Shown in pieces: positions 51,855 through 58,849 of a stretch of 64,000 bases of DNA; within the stretch, counting starts at the first letter, position 1, and each line of letters opens with the position of its first letter. The stretch spans positions 7,812,001 to 7,876,000 of the forward strand of contig NZ_CP061913.1 of assembly GCF_019904175.1 (NCBI RefSeq), written 5' to 3'. A model generated the notes under the pieces. It made no database searches. It was not told where the DNA came from and saw only the letters and a list, made by a program, of their open reading frames with translations. The position numbers and the translations under genes are program-made. The stretch comes from Dactylosporangium vinaceum. Lineage in GTDB: Bacteria > Actinomycetota > Actinomycetes > Mycobacteriales > Micromonosporaceae.

Positions 51855-52394
51855 TCAGTCGGCGTCCGTGCGCAGCTTCGCGTGCAGGTGTTCGTCGTGG
51901 CGTCGGCCGTCGCCGTACAGGTACGCCTCCCGCAGCGTCCCCTCGAGCAGGAAGCCGGAGCGCTCGGCGACGCGGCACGACGCGGTGTTCTCGACCGCGT
52001 GGGCCAACTCGATGCGGTACAGGCCGACGACGTCGAACGCGAACCGGGCTGCGGCGCGCACCGAACGGGTGGCGACGCCCCGGCCGCGCGCGGCCGAGGC
52101 GGTCCAGTAGCCGATCATGCCGTTGTCGGTGGACGCGTCGACGCGGACCGAGACCGATCCCAGGACCGGGCCGCCGGCCGCGTCGCTCACCACCCAGCCG
52201 ACCCGGCGGCCGGAGGACCAGTCGGCGCGCTCGTCGATCCACTCGGGCACGGTGACCGCGGCCGGCGGACTCCACAGCTGCAACGCAGGATCGGTGAACG
52301 CCTCGGTGACGGCGGCGACATCGTCGGGTACCGGCGCGCGCAGCACCAGATCGCCGAGGTCGAGGGGAACGCATTCGGGCGGAACGACGGCCAT
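51855..52394 (-). CDS. GNAT N-acetyltransferase
   Basis: 179 residues. LGDLVLRAPVPDDVAAVTEA is the family opening; TASAARGRGVATRSVRAAARFAF contains the acetyl-CoA loop; LYRIELAHAVENTASCRVAERSGFLLEGTLREA is the RimJ/RimL-type C-terminal unit. Substrate unknown. ATG 52394 has no strong ribosome site. It is convergent with the PE-Pol gene, 83 bases apart, and lies downstream of a terminator hairpin that separates it from the next gene on the same strand. Confidence 0.88.
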   Translation of the reverse strand: MAVVPPECVPLDLGDLVLRAPVPDDVAAVTEAFTDPALQLWSPPAAVTVPEWIDERADWSSGRRVGWVVSDAAGGPVLGSVSVRVDASTDNGMIGYWTASAARGRGVATRSVRAAARFAFDVVGLYRIELAHAVENTASCRVAERSGFLLEGTLREAYLYGDGRRHDEHLHAKLRTDAD

Positions 52395-52420
52395 AACGCT
52401 GGACTGTACGCAAGACGCAA

Positions 52421-52450
52421 CGATCCCCGGCCCACCCGGGCCGGGGATCG
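52421..52450 (-). terminator. Perfect terminator hairpin after the GlsB-like gene
   Basis: A 13-bp perfect stem (52421-52433 with 52438-52450) closed by 4 bases, 21 bases past the end of the GlsB-like gene. It would insulate the acetyltransferase gene. Confidence 0.85.
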
Positions 52451-52471
52451 TGAGGTTGCTTGCGCCCTGGA

Positions 52472-52750
52472 TTACAGAGCGCGGCGGCTGCGGCCGCTCA
52501 GGCCGGCGACGAGCGCCACACCGACCGCCGCGAGCAGTACCTGAACCAGCAGCTCGCCCCAGTCGACACCCGGGGTGTCGGTGGAGATGCCGATCGCGTT
52601 CGCGAGCACCGTGCCGAGCAGCGCCGCAATGACGCCGACGACCATGGTGACCAGGATCGACATGCTCTGCCGGCCGGGAACCACCAGCCGACCCAGCGCA
52701 CCGACGATCAGACCGACGATGAGCGCCGTGATGATTCCGGTGACAGTCAC
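52472..52750 (-). CDS. GlsB/YeaQ/YmgE-family stress membrane protein
   Basis: 92 residues from GTG 52750, preceded by GAGGAGGA. Three hydrophobic Gly-rich segments (GIITALIVGLIVGALGRLVV, ILVTMVVGVIAALLGTVLA, ELLVQVLLAAVGVALVAGL) are typical of the transglycosylase-associated/GlsB family, small inner-membrane proteins induced by general stress. It is monocistronic, ended by the hairpin at 52421-52450. Confidence 0.9.
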   Translation of the reverse strand: MTVTGIITALIVGLIVGALGRLVVPGRQSMSILVTMVVGVIAALLGTVLANAIGISTDTPGVDWGELLVQVLLAAVGVALVAGLSGRSRRAL

Positions 52751-53235
52751 TGCTCCTCCTCAAAGTCTTTGTCTTTCCGACACACCATTGATGCCCCCTG
52801 CCTTCGCGGCCCAAACACGACATCGATCGGGTGGCTTCCGGGCAATTTCGGCGGTGCGCGTCGCGCGTGGTGGCAAGACTGGTGGTACCGGAAGCGAAGC
52901 ACGCGATCGCACAAGCTCACCGGCAGCCAGGTGACCTCCCCCTGTGGCCGCGGGGGACGGCACAGAACGGCGGTATGGCGTCGGCCGCGTCCACGGCCCG
53001 CGACCGGCGCCATGCCCGACCGATTCCGGGTGCCGCGACCCTCCGACCAGCCACACCACCATCCGCCGACGCGAGGATACGACAGATACCCCCAGTAGGG
53101 TGATAAGCCCGATATGTCGAGCGCAGGACGCGCACACCAAACGGTGCAACACGCCGCACACCGTACGGCCGAGGACAAGGCGCAACGCACAACGCGCGCC
53201 GCGTGGTGCAAGCGGGTGAACGGCTGGAGTAGCGC
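52751..53235. other. Gene-free stretch between GlsB-like and ARPP genes
   Basis: 485 bases with no convincing gene. It should hold the GlsB-like promoter. ATACCCCCAGTAGGGTGAT near 53085-53103 weakly resembles the copper operator boxes but the arms differ and are spaced differently. No other structure is evident. Confidence 0.6.
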
Positions 53236-54363
53236 TCACCGACCGGCTCGGGCCGCGGCCCGGCAGGCGTCCAGGATGTCCGGACGCAGCAGGTAGCCGA
53301 ACCCGGCCCGGTCCAGCCGCAGCACCAGCCCCCGCCGATCCGTGCCGAGCGCCTCCGCCGTCGCGTCGAGCGACCAGTCGCACGCCGCCAGCCGCGACAG
53401 CAGGAACCCGCGGCGGGCCTGGGCGGCGGACAGGCGGAACGTCTTCAGATACGCCACGGTCCCGTCGTCGGCCGTGATCGTCTCGCCGATGTGGTTGTCG
53501 GCGGCGGGGTCGAAGGGCGGGAGGAAGCGGGACAGGGTGAAGCGGCCCATGCGGTACACCGGCCGGCTCTCCAGCGCCCGGACCGTGAACATGACGTCGT
53601 TGTGGAACTGCTCCCACTCCGACCGCACCCGGGCCAGCTCGGCGCGCAGGTCGTCCACCGTGTGCACCCGGGCGTCGTGCACGGGCACGTCGAAGCCGGG
53701 CACGGCCGGGTACAGCTGCGTGTAGTGGTACAGCAGTTCGCCGTAGTAGTCCTGCAGCAGCGTCGCGTGCAGCGCACGGTAGTCGTCGGGGTGCGGCACG
53801 GCGAACACGCTCGCGAGTGCGTCGGCCACGTACACCACGACGCCGCACTGTCCCGGGTGGACCTCGAACACGCGCAGCGCGTCGTCAAGCCCCTGCACGG
53901 CCGCGCCCCGGTACGCCTCCTCGACCCGCGGCGACAGCCCGTGCGCCACGGCCGCCCGCGTCCACTCCTGCCAGGCGATGGGCGGGCCGCCGAACTGCAG
54001 GTCGAGGAAGCCCTCCACGGCCAGGTGCAGCGGCAGGAACCGCAGCCGGTTGCGGTCCTCGCGCCGGGCCAGGCGACGGTGGAAGCGCAGGCCGGCGACC
54101 CGCGGGAGCGCCTTGTCGGCCGGAGCGACGAGCTGCGTGCCGAAAGCCGCGGCGGGGGTGCCGTCCCCGGTCCAGCCGGCGACGAACGCGTGCGGCACAT
54201 AGGCGATGTACGACTCGCGCGGCCCCAGCTCCACAATGGACAACTCGTCGCCGTGCAGGCGGGCGTGCAGCCGCAGATCGGTGATCGGCTCGTCGCGCAG
54301 CAACGGCACGAGCCGCACCGCGCCCCACGTCTGCGCCGGACCGGCACGCAGGCCGGCAATCAT
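53236..54363 (-). CDS. ARPP-like protein with C-terminal Fis-type HTH-like segment
   Basis: 375 residues. The N-terminus (GAVRLVPLLRDEPITDLRLH, GPRESYIAYVPHAFVAGWTG, HRRLARREDRNRLRFLPLHL) resembles the ARG/rhodanese-phosphatase-associated (ARPP) domains described in RNA-repair and conflict gene sets; I assign this from memory of family members. The last 60 residues (RRGFLLSRLAACDWSLDATA, then EALGTDRRGLVLRL) look like a Fis-type helix-turn-helix. Its start overlaps the stop of the vWA gene (ATGA), so the two proteins are made together and probably act together. A nonsense codon in the vWA gene may lower its translation. Confidence 0.7.
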   Translation of the reverse strand: MIAGLRAGPAQTWGAVRLVPLLRDEPITDLRLHARLHGDELSIVELGPRESYIAYVPHAFVAGWTGDGTPAAAFGTQLVAPADKALPRVAGLRFHRRLARREDRNRLRFLPLHLAVEGFLDLQFGGPPIAWQEWTRAAVAHGLSPRVEEAYRGAAVQGLDDALRVFEVHPGQCGVVVYVADALASVFAVPHPDDYRALHATLLQDYYGELLYHYTQLYPAVPGFDVPVHDARVHTVDDLRAELARVRSEWEQFHNDVMFTVRALESRPVYRMGRFTLSRFLPPFDPAADNHIGETITADDGTVAYLKTFRLSAAQARRGFLLSRLAACDWSLDATAEALGTDRRGLVLRLDRAGFGYLLRPDILDACRAAARAGR

Positions 54364-55751
54364 CGCAGAAATCCTTCCACGAGGTCGTCGAGGTGGGCGC
54401 GCAGCTGCGTGAACGTCGCCGTCCCGGTCGCGAACCGGGCCAGTTCCACGAGCACGGGAGCGTTCTCGGCGTCACGCACGCCGACACTTGGCACGAACGG
54501 CGAGATGGTGCGCACCTGGAAGCCGTCGTACACCGGGTTGAGGTGCACGACCGATGTGTGCCCGTCCGGGTCGAGCCGCTGCCGCCACACGCGCAGCACC
54601 TCGGCCGCCTGCCCGGGTGGTGCGTTGTCCCACCCGTCCGACACGACGACGACCCGGCCGGGCCGCCGGGCGAGCGCGTCCAGGAGGCGCTCACCGAGCG
54701 GTGTCGCGCCCGCGGGGTGCACGAGCAGCGGGTCGCCCTAGTGGTTGAGCCAGATGCAGTGGTACCGCGAAGACAGCACTTCGAGCAGATAGTGCGTGGC
54801 CAGCGCCACGGCGAGCGGCCGGCGGCGCTTCACCGCCGAGCCCGCGGACGAGTAGCTGTCGTCGAGCACGGCGACCACATCGCCCCAGGTCCCGGCCCGG
54901 CGACCGGCGGCCCGGCGGGCGGCCGCGCGCAGGGCCGCGGTGAGCTCGTCGCGGCGGCGGGCCCGCTCGGGGCGCGGCAGCGAGAGCACGTAGATCGCCA
55001 GCCGGGTCAGCGGGGCTCGGGCCAGGTCCATGTCGAGCACGCCGGAGCGCTGCAGCCGCAGCCGTTCCAGCTCGGTCAGGCGCGGTGCGACGGCCCGGAG
55101 GAACTCGGCCCGGTCCGTGTCCGGGCGCCGGGTCGAGGCGAGGCCCTCGGCGACCGTGTACGGCAGCTCGTACAGCGCCCGCGAGTCGTAGTGCGCCCGC
55201 CGCCACGTCTCCAGGATCGGCGTGTCGTAACGGGCCGGGCGTCGCCAGTCGAACAGCATCGTGCCCACCTCGCGGGGCAGCCTGAGGTGGTTGTGCCCGG
55301 CGACGGCGGCCAGGCTGCGGCGATACTTGACCGCGTCGAACGCGACATCGGGCCGGGCCGCGACCCAGTCCCGGGCGATCGCACGGGTGCGCCGGTTGTT
55401 GATGCCCTCCGCGCGCAGTGTGCGCAACAGGCGGTACACCCGCTGCGGGGGAAGACGCAGGAGACGGGTCGCGATGAGCCTGCCCTCGGCCTGACGCTGC
55501 GGCAGTGGTACGTCCTGGGCCGTGCGCAGCAGCCCGAGGATCACGGTCGCGGCGCCGAGGTCGTTGATGTCCAGGGCGAGCGTGGCCGCGTAGATCTCGC
55601 GGTAGTTGATGCGCACGTACTCGTGGAGGAATTCCAGCGACAGCCGCTGATCACCGGCCTCGCCGTAGAACTCGCGCTGCCCGGTCGCGGCGACGGCCGC
55701 GTTGACGAACATGACGATGTCCTCGCACGCGGTCAGCTCCGACAGCTCCAC
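54360..55751 (-). pseudogene. vWA-domain protein with helical N-terminus (Ro/TROVE-like architecture), interrupted by one TAG
   Basis: One frame of 464 codons broken only by TAG at 54738-54740 (codon 338). Before it are about 280 helical residues (RINYREIYAATLALDINDLG, ARPDVAFDAVKYRRSLAAVA, HNHLRLPREVG) and the MIDAS motif DDSYS (VAVLDDSYSSAGS). After it, in the same frame, GDPLLVHPAGATPLG, the second metal site VVVVSDGWDN, and the rest of the vWA fold. The context IWLNH-stop-GDPLL suggests a Trp TGG changed to TAG. It starts with GTG 55751. The layout, alpha-helical domain plus C-terminal vWA, is that of Ro60/Rsr, but I cannot confirm the TROVE family. A GTG at 54722 could restart translation of the tail. 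Confidence 0.7.
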
Positions 55752-55869
55752 GGACGACGCCCTCCCCCGGCCGGCGCGATGCTCTGGTGCCGGTCGGGGA
55801 GTTCGACGTGCGAGCAGCGAAGCATCGCTTCAGAGGCGGGTTCCGGAAGTCGCGCGGACAGTCCCGCGA

Positions 55870-55897
55870 CCGGCCGGATCAGGGTACAACCGGCCGG
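55870..55897 (-). terminator. Candidate terminator hairpin
   Basis: CCGGCCGG at 55870-55877 and again at 55890-55897 can pair as an 8-bp stem with a 12-base loop, 15 bases past the end of the SigE-operon gene on the minus strand. Confidence 0.5.
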
Positions 55898-55912
55898 CCG
55901 CCACCCGCCTTC

Positions 55913-57118
55913 CTAATTTTCCAGGGAGTCCCGGTGGATCACCTTGCCGCCGGCGTCGTAGGCCGTGCCCGTGACCGGCCCCTGCAGACCGGTGGCCCAG
56001 GCCACGTGCAGGTTCGGGTAGGCGCTCCAGGCCCCCGAGCCCTGGTGCGCGGCGCCGCTGCCGCTCAGCTCGACCCGGGAGGCCTGGCCCTCGTAGATGC
56101 CCACCCGGACCTTCTGGCCGCCGTCCACGTCGAGCCGGAAGGCCCCGCCGTAAAAGATGCCGCCGCCGCTGCCGTACGGCGGCTGGTGCACGCCCATCAG
56201 CGTCTTGATCGTCGTGAGGCGGCCCCGGTCGTCCACCCGTCCGGCCACGAGCAGCATCGTGGTGCCGTCACCGTAGAAGAACAGCACGAGCTCGCCGCCG
56301 CCGGCCGCCGTGATGCCGGTGTGGATCCGGTCGCCGACCTCCGCGCTGGCGTCCTGGACGTTGACGATCGTGTCGACTCGCTGGACCGGGCCGGCCGTGC
56401 CGAGCACGGTCCCGTGCGCGTCGTACGCCTTGATGACGGCGTCCGCCTGGGCCGGGTGGGCCGAGCTGGTGGGCCCGGCGATCTGGCCGCCCCGGCGGAC
56501 CCACCAGACGCTCAGGCCGGCGTGTCCCGGCACGGGCTTCGTGCTCGCGTCGAGCGTCTGACCGCCGGCCGTGACCTTGATCTTCGGGTCCGCACCGCCG
56601 AACGCGCCGTAGTCGATGATGCCGCCGTGGCGGTCGTCGAACTCGCTGACGGTCCACCCGAAATGGCCGGGGTCCGGCTTGCCGGTGCTGCCGATCCGGC
56701 GCAGCCCGCCGCCGGCGTCCACCAGGCCGCCATCCAGGCCGTTGTCGTCGTCCATGTAGAACAGCACCAGCCGCTCGGTTTCGCCGAACTTGACGCCGGT
56801 CTCGATGTAGTCGCTGCTCGCCGGGGCCGGAAATGACGAGTCCGCGTGCCAGGGGTTGTCCGTGCCGTTCGGCCGATAGGGCACGAACGGCACGGATGTG
56901 CGTGCGTCCGGCGACGGGGACGGCCCGCCCTCGCCGGGGACGAGCGCGATCGCCCCGCCGGCCGCCATGATCGGGGCCAGCAGCACGGCGATCCCGGTGA
57001 GGAGCGTGCGGTGGCGGCGGCGGCCCGCGGCCCGCTTGACGTCGGCGAAGTTGAGCCGGGTGAACCGGTCGGTGCTCTCGTCGGCGAGCGCCTGCCGCAG
57101 ATCGTCGATGGTGTACAT
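55913..57118 (-). CDS. Membrane-anchored protein of the SigE operon
   Basis: 401 residues. The first 37 residues are cytoplasmic (MYTIDDLRQALADESTDRF), then one membrane segment (LLTGIAVLLAPIMAAGGAIAL), then a 340-residue external beta-rich, Gly/Asp-rich part with no known motif. Position after a SigE-type sigma gene (TGATG overlap) suggests it is the anti-sigma factor or a sensor for it, as in similar actinobacterial operons. It lacks the ZAS Cys/His anti-sigma motif, so this is inference. Confidence 0.7.
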   Translation of the reverse strand: MYTIDDLRQALADESTDRFTRLNFADVKRAAGRRRHRTLLTGIAVLLAPIMAAGGAIALVPGEGGPSPSPDARTSVPFVPYRPNGTDNPWHADSSFPAPASSDYIETGVKFGETERLVLFYMDDDNGLDGGLVDAGGGLRRIGSTGKPDPGHFGWTVSEFDDRHGGIIDYGAFGGADPKIKVTAGGQTLDASTKPVPGHAGLSVWWVRRGGQIAGPTSSAHPAQADAVIKAYDAHGTVLGTAGPVQRVDTIVNVQDASAEVGDRIHTGITAAGGGELVLFFYGDGTTMLLVAGRVDDRGRLTTIKTLMGVHQPPYGSGGGIFYGGAFRLDVDGGQKVRVGIYEGQASRVELSGSGAAHQGSGAWSAYPNLHVAWATGLQGPVTGTAYDAGGKVIHRDSLEN

Positions 57119-57669
57119 CACCGGGCTCCCTTCTGCTCCGCCAGCGGGCTGAGGTCGGGGTTGACGCGCAGCTTGCCCAGGGCCCGCGCGGTCGCGCTCT
57201 TCACGGTGCCGAGCGCGGTCCCGAGCTCGGCGGCCGTCTGCTGCTCGGTGAGGTCGAGGTAGAAGCGCAGGACCACGACGGCCCGCTCGCGCCGGGACAG
57301 CGCCCGCAGCGCCTTCGCCAGCCCGACCCGTTCGAGGGCGGTGTCGGCCGGGTCGCGCCCGGCGGCCGTGCGCTCGGGCACCTGCGGCACGGGCCGTTCC
57401 CGCCGCCGCAGGCGCCGCCACCAGTCGCTGTGCAGGTTGACCAGGATGCGCCGGGCGTACGCGTACGCGTCCCCGCCGTCGACGCGCTCCCACGCCGTGT
57501 ACGTGCGCACCAGCGCGCTCTGGGTCAGCTCCTCGGCCTCGCCCGCGTCCCCGCTGAGCAGGTACGCCACCCGGTACAGCCGCTGTGTCGCCGTGCCCAT
57601 GAACGCCTGGAACTGCCCGTCGCGATCGCGGGAGTCCCAGTCGCTCACCGATTCGGTGGATCTTCGCAT
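57118..57669 (-). CDS. SigE-family ECF RNA polymerase sigma factor
   Basis: 183 residues. Region 2: FMGTATQRLYRVAYLLSGDA, EAEELTQSALVRTYTAWERV, AYARRILVNLHSDWWRR. Region 4: LERVGLAKALRALSRRERAV, LYLDLT-like FYLDLTEQQTAAELGTALGT, VKSATARALGKLR. This matches the actinobacterial SigE (SigmaE family) ECF group. It directs RNA polymerase to a small regulon, unknown here. ATG 57669. Its stop overlaps the start of the membrane protein gene, the probable regulator. Confidence 0.93.
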   Translation of the reverse strand: MRRSTESVSDWDSRDRDGQFQAFMGTATQRLYRVAYLLSGDAGEAEELTQSALVRTYTAWERVDGGDAYAYARRILVNLHSDWWRRLRRRERPVPQVPERTAAGRDPADTALERVGLAKALRALSRRERAVVVLRFYLDLTEQQTAAELGTALGTVKSATARALGKLRVNPDLSPLAEQKGAR

Positions 57670-57744
57670 CTGCCGCCCGCTCCTCCCGTGGTGACCCTTC
57701 GCCCCTCCTCTACTGCGCAGGGCCGCGAAAGGTTCCGTGCGGGT

Positions 57745-57975
57745 TCACGATCGCGGCGCTTTTCTCCATCCGCGGACGCCGAGCACGGCGACGGCCGTGC
57801 CGATGCACAGCGACACGGCGATCAGCACGGCGTGGACCCAGAAGAACGCGGTCGGACGCCCGCCGGCCCAGGCCCGGTCGTCCTTCCAGATGGCGAGCAG
57901 GAACCGGGGCCAGATCACCCAGCTCCACACGCCCACGAGCACGAGAAACGCCGACCACCGCCGCGACAGCACCAT
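57745..57975 (-). CDS. SCO4848-family small membrane protein
   Basis: 76 residues, two membrane segments: WSAFLVLVGVWSWVIWPRFL and FWVHAVLIAVSLCIGTAVAV, with the family pattern GxxxxWSWxIW, RPTAFFWVH and GVRGWR. A conserved actinobacterial protein of unknown function. ATG 57975 is used. It starts 14 bases after the stop of the next gene upstream on the same strand, probably one transcript. Confidence 0.88.
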   Translation of the reverse strand: MVLSRRWSAFLVLVGVWSWVIWPRFLLAIWKDDRAWAGGRPTAFFWVHAVLIAVSLCIGTAVAVLGVRGWRKAPRS

Positions 57976-57989
57976 CCGGGCAGTATCGC

Positions 57990-58562
57990 TCAGCCGAGTG
58001 TGAGCCGGCTCAGCCCGGCCCGGTCGGCGGCGCCGTACACCCGGGTGAGCAGCGCGGCCGCGGCCGGGGTGAGCCACGGTTCGCGCCCGAGCGCCTCGGC
58101 CAGGTCGAGGCCGTGAATTCCGGCCTCGAGGACGCGGGTCGCGAGGAAGTCCCCGAGCAGCATCGCGTCGCCGTGCCGGGTGCGCACGACCCGGCCGGGC
58201 GGTTCCCGGCGGCAGCGCCCGACGGCGTCCTCGCGGGCGACGGCGAGGCGCCGCACCAGTTCCGGCCCGCCGGCTGCCGCCTCGCGCCTTCCAAGATCAA
58301 TCCTTGCTTCGTTGGTACTGCCGGAGAAGCGCTCGTCGGTCCGGAAGTACCCGACGGCGTCGATCTCCGCCCGGGCGGGCGCGGGCGCGTCGAGCATCCC
58401 CGGCACCCGGGCGACCCCGGCGACGACGTGCCCGAGCAGCTCGGCCGCGGTCCAGGGTGGGCACGGGCTGGGCCGTTCCCAGTCACCGTCCGGGACATCG
58501 TGCAGCACGGTGACGAGCCGTGCGGTCTCGGCGGCCCAGGCGTCAAGCGGATCGATGCTCAT
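57990..58562 (-). CDS. Maleylpyruvate isomerase / DinB-type mycothiol-dependent protein
   Basis: 190 residues, four-helix-bundle fold. The opening (LDAWAAETARLVTVLHDVPD, WERPSPCPPWTAAELLGHVV) is the mycothiol maleylpyruvate isomerase N-terminal type, with metal His in HVV and in EAGIHGLDLAEALG. By family it is a mycothiol- or metal-dependent transferase; the substrate is unknown. The tRNA-like RNA at 58597-58698 ends 35 bases before its ATG on the same strand, so the gene may lie downstream in the same transcript. Confidence 0.85.
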   Translation of the reverse strand: MSIDPLDAWAAETARLVTVLHDVPDGDWERPSPCPPWTAAELLGHVVAGVARVPGMLDAPAPARAEIDAVGYFRTDERFSGSTNEARIDLGRREAAAGGPELVRRLAVAREDAVGRCRREPPGRVVRTRHGDAMLLGDFLATRVLEAGIHGLDLAEALGREPWLTPAAAALLTRVYGAADRAGLSRLTLG

Positions 58563-58596
58563 GCGACAGACAGTAGGGAGGCCCGAGATCTCCGGC

Positions 58597-58698
58597 GGCA
58601 CCGGTGGAATGCCCATTGCTCTGCCATCTGAGCTACCGCCGCACGAGCGGCGGGCAGGATTCGAACCTGCGACCCATGGATGAGAAGTAACCGTTGCC
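58597..58698 (-). ncRNA. Circularly permuted tRNA-like RNA, YrlA-type Y RNA candidate
   Basis: Read on the minus strand. Outer stem 58698-58690 with 58605-58597 (8 of 9 pairs, one A-G); internal loop; inner stem 58680-58676 with 58616-58612 (UCCAU/AUGGG); variable bases GGGUC; T arm GCAGG-UUCGAAU-CCUGC (58670-58654); CCGCCGC (58653-58647), loop UCGU, GCGGCGG (58642-58636): a perfect 7-bp acceptor stem closed at its end; U8 A9; D arm GCUC-AGAUGGCA-GAGC (58633-58618) and A26. Invariants U8, A14, G18, G19, A21, U54, U55, C56, A58 and the G15-C48 pair are all present. A normal tRNA is excluded since the 3' half comes first. The 102-nt core and capped acceptor stem are the design of YrlA Y RNAs, which bind Ro60. 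Confidence 0.72.
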
Positions 58699-58720
58699 TG
58701 CGCACCGGGCCCCGGTCGCA
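58699..58720 (-). other. Hairpin abutting the 5' side of the tRNA-like RNA
   Basis: TGCG-ACCGG, loop GGC, CCGGT-(G)-CGCA on the minus strand: 9 bp with one bulged G, directly next to the outer stem of the permuted RNA. It may be an extra stem of the same RNA or a leader. TACGGT further upstream (58736-58731) is a possible -10 box for the RNA. Confidence 0.5.
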
Positions 58721-58768
58721 TTGATCACGACCGTACCAGCCCCGGCCCGCCCGACGCAGGCGAATTTC

Positions 58769-58849
58769 TTGACATTCGTTGCGGCCGATGCTGTGCTTTG
58801 CAGCACCACGTTACATTTATGTTTCATTTGTTACAGACCGGAGAAGCAG
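58769..58849 (+). promoter_or_regulatory. Promoter region of the GH30 operon
   Basis: AT-rich for this genome. TTGACA (58769-58774) is a perfect -35; TGTGCT (58792-58797) lies 17 bases on, and TACATT (58812-58817) is another -10 candidate. GTGCT-TTGC-AGCAC (58793-58806) is an inverted repeat and GTTACA occurs twice near 58810 and 58829, possible regulator sites. GGAGAAG precedes the start codon. Confidence 0.55.

Noticed and set aside
48865..52413. Open frame of 1182 codons on the minus strand
   Set aside because: Shadow of the PQQ-type, PE-Pol and GNAT genes; composition is Arg/Pro/His noise.
53085..53103. Third copper operator box
   Set aside because: ATACCCCCAGTAGGGTGAT has unequal arms and extra spacing compared with the two boxes at 38265-38312, and no copper gene is adjacent.
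52747..53211. Several open frames in the gene-free stretch
   Set aside because: None has a ribosome site, family motif or coding-like composition.
58612..58685. Ordinary tRNA gene
   Set aside because: T-arm and acceptor 3' strand precede the D-arm half, and no matching 5' half lies upstream; only the permuted reading pairs.
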